Shown: positions 33,986 through 46,034, numbered from the stretch's first letter. The stretch is DNA of 64,000 nucleotides from Ligula intestinalis (GCA_036362985.1 JAYGXS010000005.1:24219039-24283038); one strand, 5' to 3'. Translations and numbers: made by a program. Notes: generated by a model from the letters alone, not told the origin.

Positions 33986-35040
33986 CTTCTTTATCTTCTT
34001 GGAATGATGAAAGGAATATCATATCTTAACCTTTTAATTTTGCGCACATTAACACCTGTATAAGCTGACCTTGCCATACGAGCTGAAGTAGAACGATGGG
34101 CATTAATTAAAAGACACTTAAAAGCCTCATCTGATTTTTCTATTGAAGATGTCATTGCGATGTCGCTGGTCCGATGATGATTTGCCGATGTCATGCATTT
34201 GTGGATAAGACTTATCGAATACAACGGCATTAACATCTCTATGAATTATGCAATTTGTTTGTAATTTACCTTTCTACTAATATATACGTGTTAGAAAGAC
34301 TTTTTCGCTGAAATATGGACAATGACTCTTCCTATTTGATATAATATTATGTGCACAAGGGCAGCATAAAGACAACCATAGTTGTAAAGAAAATACAGAC
34401 ATTGATACCATAAATTCTTTTTTAAAAATCAAAGGCTGAACTATTTTGTAACCTTAAGAAGTGTAAATTTTATTTATAAAATTTACTCAGCGCTTTAAGA
34501 AAAAAACGACAGCATATTGATGGTGGTAACTTCTCGGTTGACTATTTTCACTGACTAAGGTTTGACTTAACACTGGTGCATACCTATTTTTTACCCTTCC
34601 TGTCGCATTTCCGGTCGGTCGTGACATTGGTTAAGTGGTTTACGTTTCGGATCGTTTAACACTGATTGCGTTTACGCTGGGGGAAGCACAAAAATAGTTG
34701 GCCGCCATCGTCATGCATAAAGCCATTTTTCGTACGTAAACTAGTATAAAGGAATGCTTTAACTTCATGTTGAAATTTTACATGGTGGCATACAAATCGG
34801 TACGTTAATCGTGTAACATAACAAAGCTGGTGAAACGTTGATAATAAATTCCAAACCGGCCTTAACGCATTTATAAAAACTGAAAAATAATGATAAACAC
34901 TCTTAGGCAAATTTTTTACTTAAAGGAAAAACGGAATCAACCTAATAATCCCCGTGTTCCGGAGATGTAACAAATTGCTGTAAATTAAGACAATGAATTT
35001 TAAGCTTTTTCTTAGTTCAATAGATAACCCCATGAAAAGA
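33986..35040. other. Unassigned DNA
   Basis: No supported feature. Frames at 33991-34236 and 34656-34910 resemble nothing I recognise. Confidence 0.45.
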
Positions 35041-35064
35041 AAGCTCTTCGGAAAATCGAGTTGT

Positions 35065-35104
35065 ACTCGTGAATTTTTGAACATGCATCACATGCTCGTC
35101 CTCA
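35065..35104 (-). ncRNA. Hammerhead-like motif, PLE-E 3' end
   Basis: Minus strand CTGAGGA, a 7-bp stem II GAGCATG/CATGTTC around TGATG, then AAAAATTC in place of GAAA. The position and stem II support it, but the changed GAAA box argues against activity. Confidence 0.42.
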
Positions 35105-35399
35105 GGCTCATTGAAAAGTGAGGGCTGGGAATGTCCCACTAGAGGTTTTGGGGGCAGAGGTTACAATGAACGGCGAGGATTGACAGGCAGGTTATGGTGA
35201 CGTGACTCCCGCGGCGATAGGTAGTCCTGGTGAGGAGAAGGGGGTGTTAACGTTCGGACTGGTAACCACGTGTTCGGAGGAGGGCGGGCTGGTTCATAGT
35301 CAGTGAATATCTACTTGACCGAGCATGGAAAGCCTACCATTGGTTCAGGCTGGGCGCAGGTTAGTCGACCATGCGAGAAAACCGATATAGTGTGAATCA

Positions 35400-35700
35400 A
35401 ACTGTACGTGTCTGTTTATACAAGCCGCGCTCAAATGCTAAGTTTCGAGGAATTCTCCCGCTTTTCGCGTGTAAGCCTTTGCGATCACGTCGTGCCCTCC
35501 CAATTGAAGCGGTGATCACACTCAATGGAGTATGCAAATGCAAGTGATAAATGGTTCCGTAGGCGAATAGCTGCCTTGTGTTCGTTGATGCGAGTCTCAA
35601 GGCAGCGGCCTGTTTGGCAAATAAAAACGCCAGAGCAAACAGCGCATGGTATACGGTAAACGACGTTTCTTATTTGCTTCACGTGTAGGGGGTTCTGTAC
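35400..35700 (-). pseudogene. PLE-E GIY-YIG endonuclease
   Basis: The 65-codon open part (35485-35682) has VVYRIPCAVCSGVFICQTG (7-25), where GVF/ICQTG replaces the usual Y-G/YVG.TG, and RCLETRINEHKAAIRLRN with the conserved Arg and Glu-His. A frame change near 35490 leads to SIGRARRDRKGLHAKSGR (35397-35600), the tail. Loss of the YIG Gly makes a functional nuclease unlikely. Confidence 0.75.
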
Positions 35701-35721
35701 TCGACATAGTCTTGCGCGTAG

Positions 35722-36355
35722 TCATGATGCGGGGCTCTGGGCGACGGAAATAACAAAACGAATTAGTTGCCGACAGAAGGTTTCAGATATTCCATTCATG
35801 TAGGGTAGAGAATAAAATTTACGTGGCACTATAACTTCATTGGGAGGGATGTTTTGTGTTTGACACCGATCCCGGCAATCCTTGACAAAGATTGTCGGAT
35901 ATCCGTTGGCCTGGACGAATTTGTTCAAATTCCTTAGTTCTATCTTAAGCAAACCATCGTTACTGCAAGAAAAGGGGGGCCGTTGGAATAGAGCAGGAAC
36001 GCAGCTTCGTTTATGGGCCACAGGTTGGTTACTCCTATAGTTAAGGATGATTTCTGCAGTGGAGTCCGTTCGGTAGACGCTTGTTGCGAGTTTGCCATCA
36101 ACGAGTCTTTGTATCCTCATGTCAAGGAATGGGAGGGTATCTTCTGTTGCCTCTTCGCTGGTAAATTTTTTTTCTGAGAAGACCCCATTTAGGCTTTGGT
36201 GCAGCCGTTCGACCTCGCAAGTCTTTATGATGACGAATGTGTCGTCTACGTAGAGGAGCTACATTTTCAGTTTTACAGCTCGAAAAACTTTCTCTTATAG
36301 TCTCTGTAAGACTAGTTTGGCCAGAAATTCCGCTATTTGTGGGCCTTTCCCTATC
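35722..36355 (-). pseudogene. PLE-E reverse transcriptase, C-terminal half
   Basis: The palm end is LLYVDDTFVIIKTCEVERL (near 36235-36270, after a stop) and TLPFLDMRIQRL (36120), followed by the thumb YRSNQPVAHKRSCVPALFQR, NGYPTIFVKDC and YSLPYMNGISETFCRQLIRF. The catalytic Asp pair of YVDD is present. The part upstream, with the first Asp, is absent. Confidence 0.82.
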
Positions 36356-37740
36356 TATATATTAAAAGAAAGTTTCCGCATTCAAATATTTTAAAGCTAT
36401 TGTCACCGTTTTATAACAACTACTTACAGATGGATCTTTCCATGCAGAAACATTAGGGAAGATTTTCATTTTCTTCAACTTCTGATGCATTAATCCAGAT
36501 TCCGGTCGACGTTCATATCAAAACTTTTAAAATATTATACAAATTAAAAGAATGTTAGCTCGTAGGAAGATGGCCATGTAGGTCATATCAAGAAATTCCT
36601 CCAAACATCAAAGCACATTATCGAACCAAACGGACATCTGCAGCAAATGTTTGATATCGTTATCTATAAATAATAAAAAGGCTATTCTATAATAGGTTGT
36701 CTATTAAAAAAATAACTTCAATTACATATTCAGCTGAGTAATTTCTGTGTATATTACCTTTTTTAAGGTAGAGTCAAAATTTAATGTACATTTTTGACCT
36801 GACGATAAATAAATCAGTTTGACTGGAAATAAATGAACTAATATTTCTCTTTATACTGGATTATTTTTTCCTTTAGAGGATAAAATAATCTCTGTTCTTC
36901 GCTTGCAAATGCAAAAGTGTGGACATGTATAAACTGAGATACAGTAAGATTTTAACTTAATTATTATTCTTTTGTCTAGTCTGTTTTTAAATCAGGAAAT
37001 GGGATAAGTATAATGTACATTCAATAAAATATTTGCTTAATGAAGATTTCAAAAGATCTGCTTTTGCGTAAACATTCATGATAATATGCGGCCATTTTAG
37101 TTACGTTGAAAATACTAAATGCGGTAAAAAAATGTGTTCAAAAGGTTTTTATTGAATTTTGTTGCAAGAACCTTAACAGCTCAGCAAAACAATAATTTTT
37201 AAAGCTGTAAGTTTTCCTTGTTTCTCATAAATAAAGATCGATGTTTTAAAAATTGATTTTCTTGCATTAATGTCTTTGGCCTAAAATTTCCGGTTCTGGA
37301 AAGGATGTATTGAAAACTTGTCTTACTCCTTTTGTGATTTTACCATAGCACGATGCATATAACTAAAACATTTGCTTCCGATATATTGAATAGCAAGAAA
37401 ACTTTCGATATGAAACTCCTCCAAATTGCGCCATAATTATTGTTATTACCCTAAATAAACTTAACTTTAGGAGTGATTTTGTTAAATAAAAGGCTTTCGC
37501 ACGATTTGGCCTATTCAGTGGATCAAAATAAATTGACCAAATATATGTAAGACTAGCAGGTCAAGTGGCATCATGACCGTAGGACGATTTTGTTAGTCGT
37601 ACTGTATATGTCCTTACCTTCTGAACCCATGCAAGTGTAAGTAGTCTGTGACTTAGCTGTCGGTCGTTTTTTCAGCCTGTGAATATATGCTAAAGCCTCG
37701 AGTGACGAGCAACCCTACCTACGAACGTTTCAGGTAACCA
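36356..37740. other. Unassigned AT-rich DNA
   Basis: No supported feature. Confidence 0.5.
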
Positions 37741-38340
37741 CCGAGCCGTTCACATACAGTTTGTTTCAATGGAAGAGCTTCAGATCAGTTAACGATGTGC
37801 CAGTACGTGTGTGCGCATTTGTCCACCCTCGCCCATCTGAGACTCAACGTCTGTATGCATATGCAATGCCAAACTTCCACAAAACACGGTCCCTGTTGCC
37901 TGGTTGGCGCTGGCACTTGCTCTCGGTTCTTATTCCCTGTCAACGTATGCGTTCGCGGTTCCACTAGGTTTCAGGCCCCACCTCAGGTACCGGAGCAGCA
38001 AGGCGGTCGCTAGACGGTGGGGGAGAGAGTTAGGTCGACACTCAGCCGGCTTCGTCACTATAATCAATTAAAAGTGCTTGAATCTATCAAGCTGCACTAA
38101 AAGCCCTAGCTTGAAGAGTTGAACAACTGACGGGAAAACTCAGGCCACCAACGTTGCTGCTCCTCTAGTACCTGTGTACTTGTGTGCGTATGCGAGGATA
38201 TGGAGGACTGAGAGTCCTTCTTAATGCGGCCTTTATGGCAATCCCGCGCAAGCGGGAGCCTAACTGTCAATTTGGTTGAGTCAATTTTGCGCATGTTGAG
38301 TGACATTCACGCCAGCCATCTACACCCTTCCTGAGGTCAG
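37741..38340. other. GC-richer unidentified block
   Basis: Clearly richer in G and C than its neighbours. It contains short frames on both strands but no family motif. It could be an unknown repeat or a piece of host DNA. Confidence 0.3.
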
Positions 38341-38439
38341 GACACCTGCCTTTCATCTCATTACGCAAAACTATACCTGGCCCACCCAGGAACAAAGTTG
38401 GTAAGTGACCTACCGCAAAGAACAACAGCGTGTTATCAG

Positions 38440-38740
38440 CAGCTCAGACTCCTACTTCAATAAAATTTCCCTGGCCGTATGCCTTTCCTGTTTTAAAGTA
38501 ATGTTGCAATTCACAGTAATTTTCCTAAAATATAACACGGACTATATGAAATATTTTCTTATAGCGGCACATAGTTATTTAATCACAACGTCCCCATGTA
38601 TCGTAACAATTCCTCCAAAAGAGTACTGGCAGTTCGCAAGTTGCATAGAGCTTCGAAACCAAAAGGTTGGATGACGTGTTACGGAAGCAAGGTTGACCAC
38701 GTGATTCCGCTAGCAGTAACCTCCATCTCGTAAATGAAAC
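38440..38740 (+). repeat. Weak direct repeat Y, copy 1
   Basis: Parts resemble 39040-39330 in the same orientation: TGCAATTCACA-TA-TT, GGTTGACCACGTG-TTCC and CTAGCAGTAAC-CCAT. The match is patchy. Confidence 0.4.
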
Positions 38741-39039
38741 AATTTTTGTCTTTTGTTTCGAGCTGAAAATGTTTTAGGGTAGGACACTACAAAAGGTTGA
38801 ATACCGGCTTTGTAAGTCACGTTTGGCAAGAGTTTAGGAGGGTGAGTGTTAAGACTGTGGTCAGAGTTAGGATTATGGCTAACATCGGCTCTGAGTTCCA
38901 TGTTTGAGTTAAAATTGCGGCCAAGATTGGGACATGGGCTAACCCTCTTGTGTTTTAATTTTGACCAAAACTTACTCAGTGCTGTACTTGGCCCATTCAT
39001 GTAGAACGCAGCCAGAGACCCAACCGCACATCATTCTGT

Positions 39040-39345
39040 CTTACAATACAATTTCCTGCTCATGTGGCTTGCCTGATATAAGTAACGCTGCAAATCACAA
39101 TATTCCACCTACACAAACTAAAAAATATATTTCTTTTTTGAAATCTTTAATTCAGCAGAAAAAGTCTTACGCGTAAGTCAACTTTATTTCGGAAATAGGA
39201 TGCTGCAACTGTATTTATATGTTGATGTAAGAAGGTTGATAACTTGCAATATCCCAAATCAAAAGGTGGACAAGGTTTTACCGGAACAATGTAGAACACA
39301 CGTGTTCCAACTAGCAGTAACGCCCATGTTTCTTACCAGGTAGGT
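39040..39345 (+). repeat. Weak direct repeat Y, copy 2
   Basis: Patchy counterpart of 38440-38740. The ACACGTGTTCCAACTAGCAG stretch near 39299 is its best-preserved part. Confidence 0.4.
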
Positions 39346-39711
39346 CTTGCAGCCGGCTTTTTAAAACGTTTTTATTGTTCATGTTGACGCAATGTGAAGG
39401 CGACTGTGACCAATCGATGGGTCTTGAAATACCGATCAGTGTCATGGCGTCACTGGTTGAATGTCGAGTCATGCGCGTGGGCGAGCTGAGGCAGTCCAGT
39501 ACGAGTGCGCAAATATTCGTAAGCAAGGCCAATATGCGTGCGTGGGGGTGCAAATAATATATATGTAAGAAATGTAAATTATTCTTTATGTTTATTTATG
39601 GTGCACTATTTGGTCGCGAAAACATAAGATGATTTTACAAATTTCTGAGAACCAAAGTAGGATTACACCCAATATTATTCGGAGTGCACTAACCCGCCGA
39701 TAATAGTGAAA

Positions 39712-40160
39712 GCAGTATTGACAGCACTACCAGGTTAGGATAATCTGTATTGGCCTTGTTGCAGGCACTTGCAACCCAAGACCAATCGCTAATGCATGGG
39801 GCCTTTAGCCTGTCTGCGCGCCCACTGCTAGGCTAGGCGCTAACTGTCCTTGACCGACGCGCACATACTCCTCAGCGCGAATGCGCGCTCAGGCTAGCCA
39901 GCGTTAGCCAACCTCAAGGTCGTGCGCACGCGCTAGGCTAGACATCAGCAGCCCCATTGGCCCCCGGGACAAAACATGCGCCAGCGGTTCCTGATGCTCT
40001 AGTCACTCCGGAATTGACACCCTAGCATCCGGACTGCAGGCAGCCGCGAGTCAGCACTCTTTCCATCTATTCTTCGTTCCTTTGTGTACACAATAAACTC
40101 TTCCTTCTACTCTGGCCTTCCCGAAACTTCTCCCACCTCCTAAGGTACCAGGGCCAGAAT
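39712..40160 (+). repeat. Possible solo LTR or other GC-rich repeat
   Basis: A 450-bp GC-rich island with sharp contrast to its flanks, a TGACAGC start, a polyadenylation-type AATAAA at 40092-40097 and a pyrimidine-rich stretch after it. That is LTR-like, but no target duplication, primer site or second LTR was seen. Confidence 0.3.
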
Positions 40161-40639
40161 GATTGTAGGCGTTAGGGTAAACCGTCTAAGCCTTCACTCC
40201 TACAAATCCACAGCGTAAAGCACTCAAATCGAGAGGTAGAAAGACCAGTAGATGCACAGCATATCACTGGAGCGACATAGAACATAAGCGATTAAGGTAG
40301 TAGCAATGGCCAACGTATATTAACGATGTAACCAGACGTCTCAGACATTTTTTTGTCCGTCCGAATGCAAAATATGGGAGGGGCTGCGGCCCATCGATGG
40401 AGAAAGAGAAATACCAACCAGTGTTCCAAGTTCGCGAGTCGAAGATTGATTAAAACGCACGAAGGCGCAAAGTGTCAAACGCCTGAGTCTACAGAGCTGT
40501 GTAGACGATGGCAACATGAGTCAGTGGTGGCACTGAACCACGAGAAGGGTAAGCTACGGTGAATGCTCCACGTATTGCTTTTGCGTTCTAGTCGTTCCTT
40601 TCGTCTATGTCAGATGCAATTCAAACACAGCTTAAGTCA
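40161..40639. other. Unassigned DNA
   Basis: No supported feature. Confidence 0.45.
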
Positions 40640-40682
40640 TATTTAAATCGCAAAAATTCCCATCACAGAAATCCAAAGAGGA

Positions 40683-40728
40683 ATTGGCAAGCATACGTAT
40701 TCTTCCAATACATTCTCGTCAGGCCATT
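40683..40728 (-). ncRNA. Hammerhead-ribozyme-like motif, PLE-B copy 2
   Basis: Minus strand: stem I TGGC/GCCA, core CTGACGA (40716-40722), short stem II AAT/ATT with loop GT, GGAA in place of GAAA, and stem III around ACGT (GAAT/ATGC, partly mismatched). Stem I is complete here, while the GAAA box is changed, the opposite of copy 1. Confidence 0.65.
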
Positions 40729-40901
40729 ACATTTATATTGGAGGGGGGGGGTAAAGTGCAAAAGCAAAAGGTAAAAATTATGTTCAAAATTACACGCAAA
40801 TTAGTCCAGGGGATAGGGGAGAGGGTCGGGTCGTAACGGGCGGCTAATTAAGCGGTCATTAGGGAGAAGGGGGGGGGGTGGGTTGCGGAAAATGCCGGTA
40901 G

Positions 40902-41345
40902 CTAGGTGGCCGTTGGCCACGCTAAGCTTGGAACCTGCAGCAGGTTCTTTTGCGTATACAGAATCGGCTTCCGCAACCAGATAGCAGTTGCTTCTGCTGT
41001 TGCTAGCAGTCGCTGACCTAATGACTTAGGGTAGTTGGGTGGGACCCTGTGGATCACCCTAAAGACTTCGTTTGGGTCCACCTGGTGTCCGGAATCCAAC
41101 ATATGCGCTAGAATAGAGCTGTTGATTGTCCTGGTGGTATTGACTCCTGAGCCATTGCGAGAGGTGTTTTTCATCCTTTTGGATAGGCGTCGACTCGTGC
41201 GACCAATATAACCTGCTCTACAGGAGAAAGTAAAGGAGTAGATACACATGAAGGTTGTCTGAGTCGGTAACCAGTACTTGACTTCCCCATGTAAGAACGG
41301 GTTAGTTAGGAAGCATAACAAACTCTCGTCGCTGGAAAGCTTCAT
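40902..41345 (-). pseudogene. PLE-B GIY-YIG endonuclease, copy 2
   Basis: 147 codons. CIYSFTFSCRAGYIGRTSRR at 34-53 holds the GIY-like and YIG halves. LSKRMKNTS follows, where copy 1 has LSKRIKEH, so the conserved Glu-His is changed to Asn-Thr. Then ILAHMLDSGHQVDP and EATAIWLRKPILYTQKN form the usual C-terminal region. It is open throughout but preceded by stops in the RT, and the changed EH argues for inactivity. Confidence 0.82.
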
Positions 41346-41399
41346 GATACGGCTGCGTCAAGGCATCTTTTCAGGAGTTCACCTGCCGCGTCTCCTCGA

Positions 41400-42358
41400 A
41401 AGGGCACTTTCAGAAATGAGGTTTTCTTTTACACAGTGTGTGTTGTGGGCTTTATTTCGTTGGCAGCCATATTCTTGGTAATGAATCTGTCAGGATATCT
41501 GTTTTTACCGGTTAAGTCCTATATTTCCTCGAATTTATCGTCACTAGTAGCTCCTGAGCAAATTTGTCTAGCTCTTTGCGTTTAGCAGCGAACTAGATTT
41601 TGCTTCTGTTGGAGGGGTACGAAACTGTTAAAGTTCGTATATTTTCCAGACCAAATTCTCTTTCTATACACGCTACTTCGGACGCTACCATCAGGTCTAC
41701 AAGTTAGGAGGACGTCCAGGAAAGGGAGCAAACCTGCTGTTTCCATCTCCATAGTGAACTGTGTGGATGGATGGGCTTGATCGACTGCATTTAGCAGTGC
41801 GTTTCTGTCGGTATCGGCTGTGGTGATCACGGAGATATCATCCACGTAGCGACCATAGTGCTTTTAATTGTGGATCTGATCGCTTAGTTAAAATTTTTCT
41901 AGCTTGCCGTTGAATATATCAGCCAGGAGAGGTCACAGATGCAAGCCCATGGCAACGCTATCTATTTGTCTGTATATTTATCTGTCAAGGAGGAACTGCA
42001 CATTGAATGTGCGCCTCAGTAGTAATTCCTTTTGTACATTTGTCGGTATTCCTATTTCTAGTTGATTGCTAAATAGGAATTTGCAGATGTATTCGATTGT
42101 CTCGGTAACCGGGACGTTTGTAAGCAGCAAGGAGACGTCTAGTGAGAGCATTCTCATGCCGCTTAAGTTCACATCTTTGATGTCGTCGATACATTCAAAG
42201 GTGTCTCGAGAGCTCCGTGGTGCAACATGATGCTGCAAAGGTTTGAGTTTCGCTGCCAACCATTTTAATATCGCATGATACGGTGAATTGCGCATGTCCC
42301 GAAAAGGACGGACCGGCAGGCCAACCTTATGGGTCTTTGGTAGACCATATTTAGTCAT
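41400..42358 (-). pseudogene. PLE-B reverse transcriptase, copy 2
   Basis: The open part 41978-42358 starts MTKYGLPKTHKVGLPVRP and includes MLSLDVSLLLTNVP with the first catalytic Asp. Next come QIDSVAMGLHL-stop-PLLADIF (degenerate motif 4), RYVDDISVITT (across 41845) and GLLPFLDVLL with the thumb YTNFNSFVPLQQKQNLVRC (41582-41845). Catalytic Asp residues remain. Stops at about 41928, 41893 and 41868 break the frame. Confidence 0.85.
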
Positions 42359-42375
42359 GTTAGGGCATCTGAAAA

Positions 42376-43930
42376 TACTTTAAGTTGATCCTGCGTAAAA
42401 GCGGTATTTCTATAGTAACCGCAGCATTCCGCTAACGAAAATGTTAACTCAGCTCTCGCATCGCCTTTACCAACATTATTTGCCAAAATACTGGCGTAAT
42501 TTCTCTACATTAAACAAGGTAGAAAGGTCTTTCATGAGAAGCGTAAATTAGATATCGGTATGAAACTCAAGGGACTCCTACTTAACAGCCAACCTTTAAA
42601 TTATAGAGTCTGAACAGGGCTTTAACTCAGATTTCCAAACTCATCAGGCGAAAGCCCAAGTTGAAGGCAAAAGACAGACGGCACCAGAATGAGAGATTTA
42701 CTCTGCACAGAACATTGAGCTACTATCGTAGGCAACAGTGGCCAGTGGCAAAGCCGCAGCTGATATTGGCTACGTCCAATCCTGCCTGTGAGCGAGCGAG
42801 ACAGTAGGGGCAGCTGTTTTTATATGATTATATAGCAGGCTCAATTGGTGTTAAATTGGTTTGTTATACTACTTGAGGGGAGCCGTATGTATTGGCCAAT
42901 GGTATGATGGTTGGAACTTGGCGTGTTAAAGTGGCCCTTTAAGCAGCCACAATTATCTGGACGTACGCGCGCCTCTGAGTTTAAGTCGGTGAAGTGCGTG
43001 CTGGCTAGAGCATCCGCTGCGAATTTGCATGACCTTAAGATGTTAGGCGTTGAGCAAGGTAGCCGGATATTATTGTTGGTTTTAAGCCACATGCGTAAAT
43101 CCAGAAGGGTTCGGCGGGTTAAAGAGCAATGAACACTCAAGTTTCGTGTTTGGTTTAGAATTGGGTGTTAGTTTGGAATGAGAGTTAGGGTTACAACTAC
43201 TGTAGGTACAAAAATATGTACCTCCATGACTTAAGCTCAAGGCCACATTTATTTCACACGAGCATATTTTCATATTCTCTGCCTCGTTTTGGATATAAGT
43301 GTAAACAAGGGCCTTTTAAAATGGAGTACTTTTTGTCACCGAATACCTGATTTCAGCTTTTGCCTTCCTTTCTGCCAATTGCTTAGTAGATTGTGTTTTT
43401 AGCAACAAAACTATGTGTAGCGTGAGCCACTAGTTATTATTATCCTCAATGCTCGATTTCTTAATCACGATCGATCGAACACGTGATCAGAACATCAGTG
43501 TAGTGAGTGTACATCGATTGCACATTTGAAACACCTTATGTCCCATCTTTTTGCATCTTATTATCTTGTGGCTTTTAAGTTTAAGGAGTGCTTTAATCAT
43601 CAAAGATTTCTGTGGACGGAATAAGGAATAAGAAATATGCAAGCGACTACGACCGCAAAAAATATCGCTGTCCCTCTCTCACGTCGAAGAACTCGGCAAA
43701 TTCTGCGTTTCCGGCGTATATTTAACCATTATGAAATATAAAGCATCGTTTACCACGTGAGAATTTAAAGATGGTAATGCAGCAGGATTTCGGAAGTGCT
43801 CATTAGCTGCCATCTAGCACTACCTAATGTAACCAACGAATGAGAAAATACAACATTTAATTTTACAGAAAAACCAAAAAGGTCATACGAAATGGTCACG
43901 AAGAATAATTACTAAAGAAAGCTCTATGGC
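42376..43930. other. Unassigned DNA
   Basis: About 1.5 kb without a clear feature. A 99-codon frame at 42841-43140 on the minus strand and its mirror on the plus strand have no family signature. Confidence 0.45.
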
Positions 43931-43937
43931 CTATGCC

Positions 43938-43946
43938 CTATAAATA
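43938..43946 (+). promoter_or_regulatory. TATA-like box of PLE 3' module
   Basis: CTATAAATA, also at 49520, 53616 and 62506, always upstream of the ribozyme in this family. It could be an internal promoter of the element. Confidence 0.45.
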
Positions 43947-44029
43947 CATTGCATGCAGAAATAGCCTGTCTTAAAGAAATTGTACTGAAACGGGGACATT
44001 CAGCTATCCAGCTACCGCTATTTGTCAAT

Positions 44030-44071
44030 GTCTCTGATGACGAATCCGCGTCGAATCTCGAAACTTCAGAC
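44030..44071 (+). ncRNA. Hammerhead-ribozyme-like motif, solo PLE end
   Basis: Stem I GTCT/AGAC (fully paired), CTGATGA (44034-44040), stem II CGAATCCG/CGAATCTC (partly paired), GAAA at 44060-44063, almost no stem III and cleavage-site TTC. AATAAA follows at 44073-44078. Minimal form as in PLE-D. Confidence 0.68.
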
Positions 44072-44136
44072 GAATAAAGGTATTGTACTAGCGATCAAGT
44101 CATCTTTATCTCAATATCCAGTTCAGTTGGCAGACA

Positions 44137-44375
44137 AGTATAGAAAACCTTACGACCTTACATACCGGAACAGTTAGGTCCTGAAAGTTTGTCCTTTAGG
44201 GGAGACAAAGTTTTAAATAACATCTATAAACGCCTGCTTATCGCAATTGCGAGTACTTAAGATGTTGTTGAACTCATATTTTGCCATCCAAATAAGCCCT
44301 TACCAATTCCTTGTAAAAACTATGCCTTACCATTGCACGCCACCTCCAATTGTGCTTACGAATTTACCCCTAATA
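44137..44375. other. Unassigned DNA
   Basis: No supported feature. Confidence 0.4.
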
Positions 44376-44379
44376 ACAA

Positions 44380-44510
44380 GTGGGATTCTACGGAAGTTCT
44401 ACAATAATCCTGCATTTTCACAAAATGGGATCCTACGGGAAGTCTACGTGCAACAATTGTAGGATTCTAAAGGAATCCTACATTGGGTTCACAATGTAGA
44501 CCTTTAATTT
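44380..44510 (-). repeat. Subterminal GTAGGATTC repeats of the CACTA-like remnant
   Basis: Four short related words in both orientations: GGGATTCTACGGAAGTTCTA, GGGATCCTACGGGAAGTCTA, and a perfect 10-bp-arm palindrome TGTAGGATTC/GAATCCTACA (44458-44482). Clusters of short repeats in both directions next to the ends are typical of CACTA elements. No CACTA end itself was found. Confidence 0.5.
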
Positions 44511-44588
44511 TCCGCCGGACACGGGATAGCTCCTTCATCGCGAAAACCCCCTTTTTTCAAAACGCGGCATAAGATAACTTTTTTAAAG

Positions 44589-45809
44589 TTATTTGATATA
44601 AGGAAAGTATATTGTATGTAAGTAAATAGGGTTCAAAAAATATTGTTCTACAAAAAAATATGTTTGATGGTGCTTTATACAGTGTTCGTAATTTATCATT
44701 TTACAGTGCATAGTAGGTTGGGATAACAAGGCGGTGTCAGCTGACGTTCCCGGCCCATCATCGTCGTCCGGGTGGCGCTCATCTAAAAAGTTGACCATTA
44801 AGTCAAAATTCATGATTGGTGGAATGACTACTGGACGTTTATGCGTTTAAATACCTCACGGAGCAAGCAGAAAACGTTTGAGGATCAGGTATTTTCCCCT
44901 GTTGAGCCGCTTTTACGCCTTCTTGAATGCCTTAATAAAGGCTTTCTTTATTCCAGCCCGGTCACGATTGTTAGTTAGGCACCAGGTGGAAGCGACGTCT
45001 GCGTTAGGAAGCGTTTAATCGGAATACCTTAATACTTACCTGTTACCTGTTACTATGGCGTGTGATTTTTCGAAAGCCCTCTTGGGGCTGTCGAAGTAAG
45101 CGCCCGTGTAATTTAGTTTAGCAGTGATACTGTCAGCAGACAGGGCCTTGAAGACCTTGTCGGCAAAATTGTCTAGGGTATCACTGCCTTCAGAGTGCAA
45201 ATGGTTAATCTGTGAAGGCGTGTAAGGACAACATTATGACATACCATCTGGCTCTTTAGGCTACCGTTAGAGAGTCGTGACACGATGTTATCCAACTCCT
45301 GCAGGTTTGTTGCCCGCGAGAAAAAAATCAGGGAGAAAGGCGCTGCCATTGTCGTAGACACGGCCGGTGCTTTCTGCAGAAGCTCAATTATCAGTCTTTG
45401 ATTTCCGAGCATCTGCTTTGGAGTATTCGTCTGAAATTCCATGAAATTGACTTGTACATTGTTCATGTGTTTGAGTAGACGCTAGACCATTGAGTCAGAA
45501 GATCTCCGACCCAACCGACGACGCTGTGAACTTAGATTAGTTATGTATAAAAGATGACTCGTTGTTACATAAGTGCTGACCATGTGGTGGAAAGGCCGTT
45601 TGGGACATGCTTGTAGGTAGCATAACTTGACTGCCAGAAGATGAGCTGTCGGAGTCCTGAACCATTATCCATAACACTTTCGCAAATAAACATATTACCG
45701 CTGATGAAGACGATAATATGTGAATATTTCCGCGCACGAATTCTGTATATTTTCGGGGCGACCGTTTCACCCTTCTTGAATGCCGTAGGGAGATATTTTC
45801 TTCAGACAT
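44589..45809 (-). pseudogene. DUF4806-like protein remnant
   Basis: On the minus strand: a basic SRRVKRSPRKYTEFVRGN start (45537-45809), then ATNLQELDNIVSRLSNGSLK (45173-45466). After a frame change come FADKVFKALSADSITAKLNY and AYFDSPKRAFEKSHAIVTGN (45040-45180). That order resembles the DUF4806 domain found in invertebrate proteins that often travel with CACTA-like transposases. An acidic PDDDDGPGTSADTALL segment (44589-44813) may be its tail. Function of DUF4806 is unknown. The assignment is from memory of the family pattern. Confidence 0.5.
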
Positions 45810-46034
45810 TACAAGTCTAAAATGAAGAGGTCACGTTAAGTCTCTGTTAAACTGCTGATTACTGTCAAAACAGTAACCGGCAAAGGTAGGAGTCACTTTC
45901 AGTTACACTGGAAGGTGTGTTGAACACATTATTTATAATTTATGGGTACAGAAAAATGCAAAAAGTTGAACGGTATAAACTTTGTAATGGAAAAACGGAA
46001 ACTAACCTGTCAGTGAGGAGTACATTTACTCGTC

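Larger units (their letters stand above)
35045..36355 (-). mobile_element. PLE-E: 5'-truncated Penelope-like element
   Basis: Minus strand, from the end of the RT palm to the 3' end with a ribozyme-like motif. Sequence before the motif-4 region (IAEFLAKLVLQRL near 36330) is missing. About 370 bp of moderately GC-rich 3' non-coding DNA follows the nuclease. The family differs from A-D in its nuclease (QTGRCLETRINEH). Confidence 0.8.
40640..42375 (-). mobile_element. PLE-B copy 2
   Basis: A longer copy of the family nested in PLE-A. On the minus strand it runs from GLPKTHK through the RT core, thumb and GIY-YIG nuclease to a 3' end with ribozyme. It is 5'-truncated just before MTKYGLPKTHK, so the N-terminal PADKG region is lacking. 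It shares the unusual G-rich run in the 3' end (40741-40750 and 40869-40880). Stops and frame changes are frequent. Confidence 0.87.
43931..44136 (+). mobile_element. Solo PLE 3' end (G/H family)
   Basis: Matches the 3' ends at 49515-49703, 53610-53804 and 62500-62677: TATA-like box, ribozyme, AATAAA, GCGATC-A-GTC-TCTT and a final TTGGCA. There is no coding part. Confidence 0.78.

Noticed and set aside
40640..42440. Target-site duplication around PLE-B copy 2
   Set aside because: Short shared words (AGTCAT) exist near both ends but not at exact element borders, so it is not supported.
45690..45720. CTGATGA followed by AT-rich inverted words, as another hammerhead
   Set aside because: No GAAA box in the right place, no stem I, and it lies within the DUF4806-like frame rather than a PLE end.
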